A DNA stretch of 64,000 nucleotides from Myotis daubentonii (taxonomy: Eukaryota > Chordata > Mammalia > Chiroptera > Vespertilionidae). Shown piece by piece: positions 22,275 through 33,935 of the stretch. The first letter of the stretch is position 1; each line of letters begins with the position of its first letter. The position numbers and the translations under genes were made by a program. The stretch is from positions 67,291,754 to 67,355,753 of the forward strand of contig NC_081847.1 of NCBI RefSeq assembly GCF_963259705.1. The letters are read 5' to 3'. Below the pieces are notes generated by a model that saw nothing but the letters and a program-made list of their open reading frames with translations, was not told the origin of the DNA and did no database searches.

Positions 22275-22620
22275 TTTAAACATACTCAAGATAGGGAGAA
22301 TGAACTCTCATATACCTATCACGCAGATTTAATAGTTACTAAGATTTTGTCATGCTTGTCTCAACTATTCTCCCCCCACTTTTTTTCTGAAGTATTTTAA
22401 AAGAAATTCATAAGATCTCAAGTCATTTTACCCCTAATGCTTCGGTATATATCTCTAAAAAATAAAATTTTCTTGCATAACTCAATGTCATTATCACACT
22501 AACACCATTAATCTCTTTGAGATCTAATTCTTCATTCATATTCAGAATTTTCCAAGTTTTCTTTAAAAAAATATTCTTTAAGTATGGTACCTTTCTTTCC
22601 CCTCTACCCCCTGCCAAAAA
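22275..22620 (-). repeat. L1 3' UTR fragment (old, antisense)
   Basis: 'cattttacccctaatgcttc' followed by 'gcataactcaatgtcattat' is the recognisable antisense 3' region of old L1M elements. Confidence 0.6.
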
Positions 22621-22639
22621 GAGATATAGGGACACTTAT

Positions 22640-23088
22640 ATTCCAAGGTCCTTGATAATGGTGAGCAGCCTGAGGTTCTGAGATATGAATCAGCTTCCTC
22701 AGGTCAGGTGGTGATATTGGGACTTGAGTCTACACCTCTCTTTCTGAGTTTTGTGTTTTATGCCCTATGCGTGGCTGCCTGGGAATGTTTACCCTGAGTA
22801 GGATGAAACATTTAACCTCAGCCTAAATCTATGGCCTACAGATGTAGGGGCTACAACTGGGAGAGGAAACAGGAAGATAAGCACTATCCCAGGAAGCACA
22901 CTCCGCACAGAGTGGTTTTTCTTTAGAAGATGGAACTGATTGCCATGGTGAGTCAAAACCATCTCCAGCCCCGGGCCAGTGTAGTTTCTTCTTTGGTTTT
23001 GTGTTTATTCTTAAGGACCTTTTTCTGTGGTAGGGGCAGTCGCAAGACCCCCTAAAATGAGGACACCTGGCTATAGGGAGCGCTGCAG
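22640..23088. other. Unannotated intron
   Basis: Nothing recognised. Confidence 0.4.
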
Positions 23089-23089
23089 G

Positions 23090-23295
23090 ATTATGGAAGA
23101 GCATGGTCTTTGGGATCTTGGCTCTGCTGCTCACTCACTGTGTGTTTGGGCCTGGGAATTGACCTCTCTGACTGAGCTTCTGCCTGTGGAAAAGGGAATC
23201 ACAGTGCTTACCTTGCAAGGTTGTTAGGAAGATTATGTGAGCGTAGGTGGAAGTGTCCCTAACATGGTGCTGGGCACAGAGTAGTCTTTTATAAA
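23090..23295 (+). repeat. MIR SINE
   Basis: 'cttggctctgctgctcactc', 'tgacctctctgactgagctt', 'aaggttgttaggaagattat' in order. Confidence 0.85.
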
Positions 23296-24174
23296 GGGGA
23301 GCGTAATGCCATTTCTCTTTGCCATGGAGGAGGATGGAGCACTGAGTCAGCACCAGCCACTATCCCTCTTTCCCCTCTCCAGCCGGAGGAAGATCTCGTA
23401 CATCCATTTCCTCTCGCCTCTGCTATTGTAGAAGAGGTCTGGTGGCAAGATATCCAGCGTTTACAAGACTTGGGAGAGAAGAAGGAAGGACAGTGCCCAG
23501 CACTTGTCCTGTGTCCTGTCACTCCTTTACCTGGTCTGGTGTGACACCACTTTATAGACAGGGTGCTAAGCACAGAGAAGGATGTGCCTCATCTTCTTCT
23601 CTACATGTTAAGGGTTATTTCTCATTTTAAATCAAGAAACCCAGTTCATTGATGCAAGAGGTTGGCAGAGATTGTTCTGGCTCTTGGGATATGCACAGGG
23701 ACAGAATTCCACTTAGAGTTTGGGCAGGAGCTCAGGGGCGATGGAAATGCTCTGTGCCAGCGAATATGCCGAGAACACAAGGAAATGTTTGCATCCTTTT
23801 ATAGTGACTAGAGTAAACATTTATTTCACCTTGGAGGACAAAGGGCCCAGAGAGCTGGACCAAGTGAGACAGCTGTGCTGTGAGCCACACAAAGGAGGGC
23901 ATCAGAACCTGTTGGTCTAGAGAGGGCCTAATAAATTGTGTCCCTCATAAGGGACAGTGTTTTCTGTTCCTTGGGTGGGCCACATATGCTGTGCTCTTGA
24001 GAAGATTGGGAACAGGTGTCCTGAGTTGTTGCTGTTGAGTCCTATCTGGTCCATGGGCCAGCGGTTGGTGCCTCTGGTCATTTCATCCTTTTTCACAAAG
24101 TTCAAGGTGACTTGGCCCTCTCCCAAAGATCTAGGGGAACCTCATGCTCAACCTCCTCCGTGAGACTTTGGCAG
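23296..24174. other. Unannotated intron
   Basis: About 0.9 kb with no recognised element. Confidence 0.4.
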
Positions 24175-24445
24175 CTGGGCTTCCATAGCCTTCTGCTGTG
24201 TCCTCTGCCCAGACAGCCTCTTCCCTCAACTTTCTGGCCTCTTCTTTTTCTTCAATTGCTAAATTCCCTCTTGTGTGCTTGTTTAGCAGAAACATCTGAT
24301 CTTACTTTGATGTACTGCAGTGTATTGATATTGCGGGTTTTTGGGTTTTCTCACCAGACTGTGAGCTCCTGGAAGGCAGGGACTGGGTCATATTCACTTC
24401 TGAAGTCTGGGACCCATCCCAGGGGCAGCATATAGATGTATGGAG
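24175..24445 (+). repeat. L2 LINE fragment
   Basis: 'accagactgtgagctcctgg' then 'aaggcagggactgggtcata', an L2 3' landmark. Confidence 0.65.
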
Positions 24446-25045
24446 TGGAACAGAGCTGAACTATTATTTCAGTGCCTGGGTAGCTGCTTTGCAGGTACTG
24501 TCTGAGGCATTTTGAGAAATTAATAGTGGGGAGGGAGTGCCCCTAAGGTGAACATGCTTGCCAGGGATGCTGGCCTGCCCTCCCTCTGTGCTGTCCCTGT
24601 GGTCACCTGCTCAGGCATGCCTGGTGGGCTCTACAGGGAAATGGGTTCCTGCTGCTCTTTCTGAAATGTGACTTGCCATGCCTTCTTCAGTCCCCTTTGT
24701 CTCCGTCCAGAAAAATGTCTAATTGTATCTTGAACTCATTTACATTGCTCGCTTCAATGGCCTCGCTTGGCAGCTGAGGCCATATGCTAATTCCACCCTT
24801 TTCATGAAGGAATTCTGCTGATTTTACTTACTTTTTATGGTAGATTTACCCCACCCTGTCTTTTTTTCTTCTGTTCCCCCAGAAACAGTTTCCTAAGTTC
24901 ACTCTCTTAGGCTCTGCAACTCTGGCCTTGCCCTTCTAAGCACCTTTAGCTGGCATTAGTCAATAATTGCTTTCTCTCCTTCAAAGGAGGGGTTCTCTGT
25001 GCATTGGCGACCCATTTCTAGAAGACCTGTTTGTGTCTGAGGCTA
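24446..25045. other. Intron, possibly with an L3/CR1 remnant
   Basis: 24720-24960 has words reminiscent of old L3/CR1 ('gaactcatttacattg...tcaatggcctc'). Too diverged to assert. Confidence 0.3.
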
Positions 25046-25049
25046 CAGC

Positions 25050-25205
25050 AACAACCATTGACCAGTTCTTTGATTTTGGGCAAGTGATTTAACCTCTCTG
25101 TGCCTCTGCCAATTGGGGCTATTGATGATAGTACCTACATTCTAGGTAAATGAACTAATACATGCAAAGCACTTATCCCTTACATGTTAGCTATGAAGAT
25201 AATGT
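25050..25205 (+). repeat. MIR SINE
   Basis: 'gggcaagtgatttaacctct' and 'gatgatagtacctacattct', strong MIR core. Confidence 0.88.
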
Positions 25206-26004
25206 TCATTTCTGCTGGAAAGGGCTTATACCAAGGACTCAGTGAGGACAGATAACTTCTGCTCTAGAGAAAATGCCAGCCTGGTGTCTCTGACTGAGGT
25301 TTTCCTGTTTCATTCTTCCAGGAAAATCATTGTCTTAGCTTATTATTGGACTTTCTAGCTACTAGAAGTATTTTGAGATTCAATATGGGGGTCTATGCTT
25401 GAAACTGTAGGGAAAAAAAATCCCACCAGAAAGAAAATAACATTGTTGGTCACTGGAGCTTTTATGTGCATTAACTCCCTTATAGTCCTATGAAGTAGGC
25501 ACTTTTTTTTATCACCCTGGTTTTACACAGTATTGCTACACTATTGTTGCTGTACTAGGTAAGGGTCTCAGTTCAGAATTTTGGGGTGTAAGGGAGCCAG
25601 CACTGCCTCTTCATTTGTCTGGAAGAGGCCGAGGCCAGGGAAAAAGAGAGCTCACCCTGTGGCCCAGGTTGGGGAGTGGGGAGTAGGGGGAGGGTTGTCA
25701 GACTTCTAAGCCTATGGCCTCTGGTCTCACCTGCTGTATCACTCTGGGGCCTGGTTACACCAGAGAGCCCACTGCCCTTTTCCTGCGTGGTGAACCCATC
25801 TTGGCATCCACCTTCTCCACCCCCATCAAGACCAAAATATGGGTCATAGGGGCAAGAGGGGTTGCACTGCCAAACTGCCGGAGCTCAGCTGACTAATAGG
25901 TCCTGAGTGCTTTTCTGATTCAAACAGATACCGACCAAAGAAGCTGGATGTTTATTCTGTTTCTTCCAACTTTCCTTTCTAGAGAAAACTCCCTCCAGAG
26001 ACCT
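25206..26004. other. Unannotated intron
   Basis: Nothing recognised except a short MIR-like patch at 25465-25510. Confidence 0.4.
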
Positions 26005-26210
26005 CACACTGGCTGGTTTTGGCCCCCGGACATGTTTTGTTTGGGCCATGCAGTTTAAACATGTTTTTGAATTGGTTGTCAACATTTAAAAATTGGCAAA
26101 TTTCATATAATAATCCAGGTTTTTGGCTTCTCTTGAGAAATTGGAAGATCTGGCAACTTCAGGCCCACATTCCTGTCTGGCCATGTGGACTGGAGCTGAG
26201 GAGAGACTGT
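26005..26210 (+). mobile_element. Ancient DNA transposon fragment (hAT-like)
   Basis: 'ttggttgtcaacatttaaaa' then 'ccaggtttttggcttctctt' matches an old mammalian DNA-transposon repeat family. The ends are not preserved. Confidence 0.45.
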
Positions 26211-26404
26211 CCCCTACAGTTTGGCACAGGAGTTTCTGTTCCCTCTACTTTCACTTCTTGTCTTGCGTCTAGTCCACCTCATGCAGTTCAGGTGTCCCAG
26301 GGCCCTGCAGGCTTTTATGTTTGGGAATACTGTGCCTCACTGTCCCCATTTTAGGACAGGCCTTTTTCCAGCATAGAATTTGTGAGAACCGGAACTCAGT
26401 CCCA

Positions 26405-26560
26405 AGAATAAGGATCACTTCCACTATTAAGCACCTGCTCTGTGCCAGACCCTGGGTTATGAGATTTGCATGCATGGCCCATGAGTCCCACACTATTCTG
26501 TGAATCACATATGATCCCCATCTTGTAGATGGACACACTGTAGCTCAAGTATATAGAGCA
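26405..26560 (-). repeat. MIR SINE (antisense)
   Basis: 'taagcacctgctctgtgcca' then 'atcttgtagatggacacact'. Confidence 0.75.
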
Positions 26561-26874
26561 CTGGGACAGGTTTCACTAGGCATGCAGGGAGGCAAGGCAG
26601 ACGTAGGATCTGGTGTGTTCCCTGCAAAGCCCTGTATGTCTCCCTTTCCACACATTTGGCCCTCGTTCTAATGGTCACCTGCACATCTGCAGGTATTTCT
26701 CCTCACACCTCCCCTTAGGAAGGGAAGATGCATGTGCCCTGAAACCCAGGGACCAGCCTGCTCTTTGATATGAAAAGACTCCTGATGAAATTTCCTTCCA
26801 AGTTTCCTTTTGGGATTATAGGAGACTTGTCTTCAAGAGAAATCCTCTTTCGTGCCACTTCAAGAGAAGGTCTC

Positions 26875-27150
26875 AGATCAGGCAGACCCAGCTTTGGCTC
26901 CTGCTTCTACCATGTTCTAGCTGTGGGAGTTGTACAGTCTTGAAATGCACTGTCCCCTCTCGTCTCTTCCCTCCCTCCCTCTTTCCTCCTCTACCTCCCT
27001 TGCCTCTCCCCTTCTACATCTTCTCCTCCCTACCCTCACTCCTTTTTTCTAACCCCTCCTCCTTGCCCTCCTACCTCTCACTTAGTGAGCCCTTAATACT
27101 GTTTCTAACTCTCCTGAGCCTCAGATTTCTCATATGTAGATGGGCTGTTG
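26875..27150 (+). repeat. MIR SINE split by a CT-rich tract
   Basis: The MIR head (26875-26945) and middle (27112-27150) flank a (CTCC)n-rich tract at 26945-27080, as if the tract expanded inside the MIR. Confidence 0.55.
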
Positions 27151-27265
27151 CATGTCACAGTTGCCAGCAAAATTTAGACCCTTGTTAATTGGTAGCTACT
27201 GTTATGAAGGATGAAACTTTCTTGTTCATTTTCACAATGGAAATCACATTGACAGAGCCCTAGAG

Positions 27266-27830
27266 CAGTGGTTGGCAAACCCATTAGTCAACAGAGCCAA
27301 ATATCAACAGTACAACGATTGAAATTTCTTTTGAGAGCCAAATTTTTTAAACTTAAACTATATAGGTAGGCACATTGTTATTAACTTAATTAGGGTACTC
27401 CTAAGCTGTCCTTTGCTAAAAACGTCCTCAATCTAATTGAGGTACGTTCTCTGAGGTCGACCCCTTCCAACTCTCCCATCCACACTCATCTTGTATACTT
27501 GTTTCAGATAGACGAGTGTGGATGGGAGAGTTGGAAGGGGTCGACCTCAGCAAACAAACGTACCTCAAAACAATGTACCTCCCCAGTGCTGCGTATCCCG
27601 TGGCCCGCCTGCGCCTCATCTTCTGTCACCTGACCGACCGACACCCCCCACTTCTTCTAACTCCACTTCTTCAAAATAGACTCGCCCAGGCCAAAAACCG
27701 ACTTCTGTGCATGGGCCACGAAGTTTCAATCGCACTGTACGTGTGCGCCCGAACGTGGTATTTTGTGGAAGAGCCACATTCAAGGGGCCAAAGAGCTGCA
27801 TGTGGCTCGTGAGTGGTTTGCCGACCACTG
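27266..27830. mobile_element. Non-autonomous hAT element with long perfect internal hairpin
   Basis: Ends are CAGTGGTTGGCAAACC and GGTTTGCCGACCACTG. Target duplication CCCTAGAG lies at 27258-27265 and 27831-27838. Inside, 27451-27487 is the exact reverse complement of 27514-27550 (37 bp). Outer arms TTGAGGTACGTT (27437-27448) and AACGTACCTCAA (27557-27568) extend the stem. The remaining interior has no coding signal. Confidence 0.93.
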
Positions 27831-27999
27831 CCCTAGAGTTACAGAGCTTTAGTGAAAAATATTGACTTAAAAGGTAGCATTTTCCCCAAGGCACCTTGAT
27901 AAAAGCATTGGGAAGACCTAGGATCACACTGAATTGCACAGGTCTTTGTAAGGCCTGGCCCTCCTGTTTCTATGGATCAGGTATATTTTTTGTTCCAAG

Positions 28000-28170
28000 C
28001 ACTATGTTAGGTGCACCGCATAACTTCCTAAAAGGTTAGTAGTGGTTTTGACTAATTCCCATCTCCATTTTGTAGATGAAGAAATGTGTCCGTAGACTTT
28101 AGGTGTTTCATGAAAGGCCCGATAGCTGGTAAGTGGAGCAGAGATTCAGACTCCAGTTGACCTTCCCCAA
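28000..28170 (-). repeat. MIR SINE (antisense)
   Basis: 'ccatctccattttgtagatg' then 'gatagctggtaagtggagca'. Confidence 0.8.
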
Positions 28171-30435
28171 AGTTGTCTCTTTACCCTCTGCTGTGGGGCC
28201 TGATTGTGACCTCTGCCCCGGAATTTGAGTGGACCCAGAGTGTCAGTGGCCACTTAACAAAGATTCAGGAATTCTCTGCCCTCCCAGGTCCTGATGTTCC
28301 TGGTTGATCAGCAAGCCCTCATGTTTATTGGATACTGTAAGGAGAGCTCCCTGGTTTCATTCTGAGATTCTGAGCTGTCCTTTTGTGTCCACCCCTGGCT
28401 GAGAGAACTGTAAGGGGCTGGGTGGCCCACGGACAGGGTCTCTTTCCTAGTGTGTTTGGGACTCTCAGACATCCCTATTAAGTTTACTTAGGCCGCTCTA
28501 GGATGGATTTTCTACATAATTTGCATTCCCATGTCTACCTCTTACTGCTTTGTCCAGAAGTTCTTGCATCCATATTTGGTGATTTGTCTCCGTTTCCCTC
28601 CCCCACCCCTGAAGTATCTGCCAAAATCCTGTATAATTTGTATCATCTCCCAAGCTGTTACAGAATATGAGGGCCCAGGATAATTTAGTTATTTTTGAAA
28701 AAAAAAAATTCTTAGCAAAAGTAAAAAAGGAGGAGGAAGTTTTTATACTCACTGCATGAAATAGACAATATTTCCTGAAACAGGAGATACGAACCTCAAA
28801 GAATTTAAAATAAAACATTCATTTATTATTTTTTTAAAGAAGGTAAATGAGAAAAAAAAGTAGAATAGTCAGTCTTTTTATCCTAAGTACAGATGAAATT
28901 GATTAAACCTTAAATACTGGCCTCCACACACCCGGTTTATTAATTGAAGAATTTCCTCTTACCCAGAATGGGAAGTTCACATTAAAATCGAGCTTGCCCC
29001 TGAGTGGCAGTGACACTTGAGAACTGAACATTTTCCACAATCCTATTTTCTCTTCGGTGCTAGAGGAAATCCTAAAATGGTTAAAAGGGGGGAGGGGGAC
29101 TGAGGGGAGAGAACAGAAACCGTGCATTTTAAGGAAGCCTTCTTTCATTTCCTTGTAAAGCATGAAATCAAATTACAGCTCATGGCCCACACTTATTTTA
29201 TTTCTACTTTTCAAATTCCATTTTCTGCTCTTTCTCACTGTTCCTGAACAGGAGTTTTACTGTTGTGCAAAGTCAGCTAAAAAGATTACCCCAGATGGAC
29301 TATCGTACAGTAGCTTAAAGAAGCAAAAGACAAACTGCCTGGTGAGGTCGGCAGCCCACAGCCCATGGTGCCACCTCTGCCTCCACCTGGACAAGAGATG
29401 GTGGTAGCCACCCTCCCTTGACCTGAGGAGGCAGGGACACCTCTGCTCTCCCTGTGATGCCTGAGCCTGCCTCTGCTCCTTTCCTGAGGAGGGCGCTGGG
29501 AGTGGTGTTCACTTGTGTCTCCTAAGAGTGGGCCACATGCCTCTGATGAGGGATGGTGGGAGGCAGTGCCTGGTGTGATTAATACTCTGCTTGACAGGGT
29601 TGCAAGGTCATGCCTCTTCCAATTCTCATCCCATCTCTCCCATTTTGTTGAAGAGAAAGACTTGATTTAGTGTTAGTATATCTTTTACAGCCTCTTGCCC
29701 TTCTTTAACAGAGAGATAGAGAGAGCAGGCCTCAGGCTCAGAGCTTCAGCAGGCAGCAGATCTAGTTAGCATTTAGTAACATTGCTCCACATTGTTTTGT
29801 CTTTCTGTTTTATCTTTACAATTAACTTCTTATGTCAAGTTTAATACATTTATTTTGGTGTAAAGTTTTTTTAATATAAGTATATTTGGGTTCAAAAATG
29901 ACTTGATTTAAACACATATAAGTAAATGCTAGTAAAGGTAGTATCCATAGCTTTGATACACCCAGATTTAGGAATTGCTCTCTAGCAAGCCTGACCATGG
30001 CTGGCTGTGCTGTGGTGACAAGTCTGTAGTTTCTACATTGATCTGTGGAAGGATGAAACATCATTAACAGAATATCTTAATGACCTTTACACAGACATTA
30101 TTAGGTGTCTACCTTCATCTCTTTTCTGCTTCCATAGCTGGATAGTCATAACTTGTAGCATCAAATCCACCCTCTGTACAGAGTTTCCTAACAGGAGAGA
30201 CGCATACCAAGAATGGTGCCTTAAATGGTTTTATGGCATTAAAGGATGTTAACTACGGTAAGAAAATTATTCCCTCTTCGGGGTTCTTTAAATTCTTGGA
30301 TTATGTTAAGGAGGTCTCTGGTGCCTCTAGCTCCCGTGTCTGGCTAGAACTTAGTAGCAGTGTTTTATTTTTCTTGTACTTTTAAAAATTCTTTTAATCA
30401 TGGTAAATAATACTTGTTTTCAGTGATACAAAGCT
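28171..30435. other. Unannotated intron (about 2.3 kb, repeat-poor)
   Basis: No transposable element, exon or RNA gene recognised. 28900-29160 is a repeat-free block that could be conserved non-coding sequence, but nothing in the sequence proves it. Confidence 0.45.
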
Positions 30436-30439
30436 TTAC

Positions 30440-31140
30440 TTTAAAAATAAATAGTTTTTGAGTCAGTAATATGTATACATGATTCAAAACTTGGGTGTGG
30501 AGAGAGCAGAGAGCCTGAAGAATGGCTTCTCTGTGTACAATACATCCAACAGCAACTTGGGCTTACTCCTCACGGGTGGCAGAACACTATGGCTTTCCTG
30601 TGACATTACGCCCTATACCTAAAAAAACAAACAAACAAAAAAAAAACTTAAGAGGTACAGAAGTGTGGAAAATAAATGGATCTTCCTTACACCCCATCCC
30701 TGCTTACCTAGTTTACTTCCCCAGAGTCAAACTGCTGTGACCAGTTCTTCTAAAAATTTCAAGGACAGTGATTTCAGACACATACTTTAACATGCAAAAA
30801 TCTGTAGACATGGCAGTATACTGTGCATACACTTTTGGCAGGAGTACCCACTCAGGGGATATAGAACCACTGTGTGCTTTTTAGCAGCTGTGTAATATTC
30901 TGTTATGTGGATAAACTGAAATGTAGGTAACTGCGTCTCTCCTGACAGGCAGTCAGGTTGGCCCCATGTGATTGCTGTTGCAGACACAGTACAGTTATGT
31001 CCTTGTATGTGCCTCATTTGCATGTGGGATGTGGTTGGTTACAGGGTATGTGCATTTGCACCTTTGATGACTATTGCCAAAATGGCCTTCAAAGAGGTTT
31101 TGTCTCTCTTCCCCACACCCTCAGCAGCGGGGGTTACCAA
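30440..31140 (-). repeat. Old L1M 3' UTR (antisense)
   Basis: 'acagggtatgtgcatttgca' and 'ttcaaagaggttttgtctct' are antisense L1M 3' UTR landmarks. An A-rich tract interrupts at 30620-30650. Confidence 0.6.
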
Positions 31141-31469
31141 ACGTTTTGAGGGATGGCATGGCCGCTGGAGCTGTACAACTTGACTTTGAATTTTAGCCCC
31201 TTATCCCAGTCCTTTGGCCTCATTTTTCTCATCTCTACATGGAGGTCGTTTACAGGGCTGTCTGGAGGGATTTGGGAGTTAGTGTGTGTAACCGGCAGTG
31301 CCTGGCAGGGCAAGGACTAACTGTTCCTCAGCTCCTTTTATTATGGTCACAATAATTTTGTCAACCCACTAGGTAAAATCTAGAATCTTAGTGTAGTTTC
31401 AATGCATTTTTATTGTTACTGGTGAGGTAGGGCATCTTATTATATGTCTGAACTATGAGTATTTCTTTT
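31141..31469. other. Unannotated intron
   Basis: MIR-like words around 31195-31260 only. Confidence 0.4.
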
Positions 31470-31850
31470 CTTTGGCCCTGCTTCCTGTCTGACTTCCCTT
31501 TAGCTATCCTGGCCTCCTTGCTAATTGTCTGACACCCTGACATCCCATAGGGTCTTTGTACCCGCCCCTCTGTCTGCCCGGAATGCTCTTCTTCTGGTTA
31601 ACTGCCAGCCCCCTTTTCTGTGAGTCCTGGCTCATATGTCTCTCCTTCTCAGTGAAGCCTGTCCTGATAGTCCGATTTAAAATGTCAACCTGCCCCCCAT
31701 ACATTCCTGAGCCTTCTTTTCCTGCTTTGTTTTAACCCCAGGATACTTATCATCTTCTCCCTTCCATGAGATTCATGAATTATGTGTATTCTGTGCTTTT
31801 GGTCTTGCCTCAGGACCAGTGAGCCCTGCTTGTAAGGGTAGGGGTTGTTG
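31470..31850 (+). repeat. L2 LINE fragment
   Basis: 'gggtctttgtacccgcccct', 'gcccggaatgctcttcttct' and 'cagtgaagcctgtcctgata' are L2 landmarks in order. Confidence 0.82.
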
Positions 31851-31966
31851 CCGGTTCTCATCACTAGGGTTTTGGAAAAGGAGGAGCTCAGTGAATGTGT
31901 TGAGTATTACCTGTCTATTGATATTGTTTCTATTTTTCAATGGATTGTTGCTCTTTTTATTACCAA

Positions 31967-33218
31967 CTAGAGGCCCGGTGCACAAATTTGTGCACGGTTG
32001 GGGTCCCTTGGCCTGGCTGGTGATGGGGCCGATGGGGGCCACGGGAGGCCAGCCAGGGGGAGGGGCCACGGGAGGTTGGATGGCTGCAGGAGGTTAGATG
32101 TGGGAGTGCACTGATCACCAAGGGGCAGCTCCTCCGTTGAGCATCTGTCCCCTGGTGATCATTGCACATCTTAGCGGCTGGTTGACCAGTCATTTGGTCG
32201 TTCGGTCGCTTAGGCTTTTATATATATACTAGGGGCCCGGTGCACGAAATTCGTGCACTGGGTGTGTGTGGGGAGGGGAGTGTCCCTCAGCCCAGCCTGC
32301 CCCCTCTCACATACTGGGAGCCCTCAGGCGTTAACCCCCATCACCCTCCAATCGCAGGATCGGCCCCTTGCCCAGGCCTGATGCCTCCGCCAGAGGTGTC
32401 AGGCTTGGACAGGGGACTCCCATCTCCCCCTGATCACTGGCTCTGGCCCCCGCCCAGGCCTGAGGCCTCTGGCCCAGGAATCATGCTTGGGCAGGGGACC
32501 CCCATCTCCCTCTGATTGCTTGCTCCACCCCCCGCCCAAGCCTGATGCCTCTGACCCAGGCTTCAGGCCTGGGCAAGGGGACCATCATATCCCCCCAATC
32601 CCCGGCTCCGCCCCCCACCCAGGCCTGATGCCTCGGCCAGAGGAGTTGACCCTCATCACCCTCCGATCACCAATCACCGGATCGGCCCCTTGACCAGGCC
32701 TGAGGCCTCTGGCTGAGGCGTCCGACTCAGGCAGCGGGGACCCGCAGCTGCAGCGGCCCTGCGATCGTGGGCTCCGCTTTAGGCCCAGGCAAGGGACCCC
32801 TAGCTCCCGGGACTGCCAGCTTCGACCATGCCCAGCTCCCATCGCTGGCTCCACCCCTACTTCCTGCTATCACTGGCCAGGGCAGAAAAGGCGCCTGATT
32901 CTCCGATCATGGCTGGGGGGCAGGGCAAAGGCGGCCCCAGGGCCGCCTTTGCCCTGCCCCCCAGCTCTTAGCTCCCCCCTGGGTTTCTGATCACTGTCAG
33001 TGGCAGGGGGCTTCTTCCTGCTTTCCCTTTCGCCTCCCTGCATTGTGCCTACATATGCAAATTAACCGCCATCTTGTTGGCAGTTAACTGCCAATCTTAG
33101 TTGGCAGTTAACTGCCAATCATAGTCGGCAGTTAATTTGCATATAGCCCTGATTAGCCAATGAAAAGGGTATCGTCGTACGCCAATTACCATTTTTCTCT
33201 TTTTTTAGATAGGATAGA
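31967..33218 (-). mobile_element. Helitron A (271 bp), split by Helitron B
   Basis: Occupies 31967-32228 and 33210-33218. Opens CTAGAGGCCC with hairpin arms GTGCAC...GTGCAC at 31977-31996 and closes with TAGGATAGA, the complement of a TCTATCCTA 5' end. Outer flanks are A (31966) and T (33219). It carries the inverted pair of CTCF-like words (32106-32128 and 32145-32167). Confidence 0.88.
32229..33209 (-). mobile_element. Helitron B (981 bp) nested in Helitron A
   Basis: Opens CTAGGGGCCC with hairpin GTGCACGAAATTCGTGCAC and closes ...TTTTTAGA. It sits between A (32228) and T (33210) inside Helitron A. It is the same family as 2313-3443: it lacks a GC-rich block of about 165 bp present there but has one extra TTGGCAGTTAACTGCCAA-type unit near 33080-33130. 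A perfect 23-bp palindrome spans 32915-32962. Confidence 0.92.
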
Positions 33219-33820
33219 TTTGAAGAGGTGTTTTAAATATTATTAAAAGTAGTCTTTTCCAGAATTGTGCATTTTAGGCTTCTTTCCCCAGTCATCTTTG
33301 GTCTTCATAATTTTTTTTCTATGCAGAAATATTTGATTATTGTGTTAAATTTGTCTATCTTCCTTTTTACAAAATGTGTTTCTGGGTTTTCTGTCTTACT
33401 AGGTGTTTTTCACTTTTTTAAAAAAATATATATTTTATTGATTTTTTTACAGAGAGGGAGAGAGAGGGATAGAAAGTTAGAAACATTGATGAGAGAGAAA
33501 CATCCATCAGCTGCCTCCTGCACACCTCCTACTGGGGATGTGCCCACAACCAAGGTCCATGCCCTTGACCAGAATTGAACCTAAGACCCTTCAGTCCACA
33601 GCCCGGCGCTCTATCCACTGAGCCAAACTGGTTATGGCATGTTTTTTACTTTTAAGATTATAAAAAATTCTGTCTTGTTTTCTTCCGATACTTTTCCAGT
33701 TTTATATATTTTAATATTTAAAACTTTGATCCATTTGGAATTTATGGTATAAATTGATGCAATATGTAAGGTAGAGATCCACTTTTAGTTTTATCTAGAC
33801 AGCTACCCACTGTCCCTGTG
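33219..33820 (-). repeat. L1 fragment (antisense), interrupted by a SINE
   Basis: 'tttgatccatttggaattta' and 'gtagagatccacttttagtt' are antisense L1 ORF2 landmarks. Confidence 0.75.
33419..33639 (-). repeat. Ves SINE in L1
   Basis: Full-length complement. Imperfect 15-bp duplication TGTTTTTCACTTTTT (33404-33418) / TGTTTTTTACTTTTA (33640-33654). Confidence 0.9.
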
Positions 33821-33824
33821 TCAC

Positions 33825-33935
33825 TGTTGTATGCTTTTCCCAGTTTACAAATGTGGACATTGAGGCTCAAAGAAGGAAGGTTACTACCCAAGGTTTCACA
33901 GCCAGCAAACCTCATTCTCACCACTGCCTGCTCTC
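33825..33935 (-). repeat. MIR SINE (antisense)
   Basis: 'tttcccagtttacaaatgtg' and 'caaggtttcacagccagcaa'. Confidence 0.7.

Noticed and set aside
26945..27075. CT-rich tract as a polypyrimidine tract of a hidden exon
   Set aside because: No AG followed by a recognisable coding segment. It sits inside a MIR and looks like microsatellite expansion.
31967..33218. Gene capture by Helitrons (known for this superfamily)
   Set aside because: The interiors contain only repeat units and palindromes; no exon-like or protein-similar segment was found.
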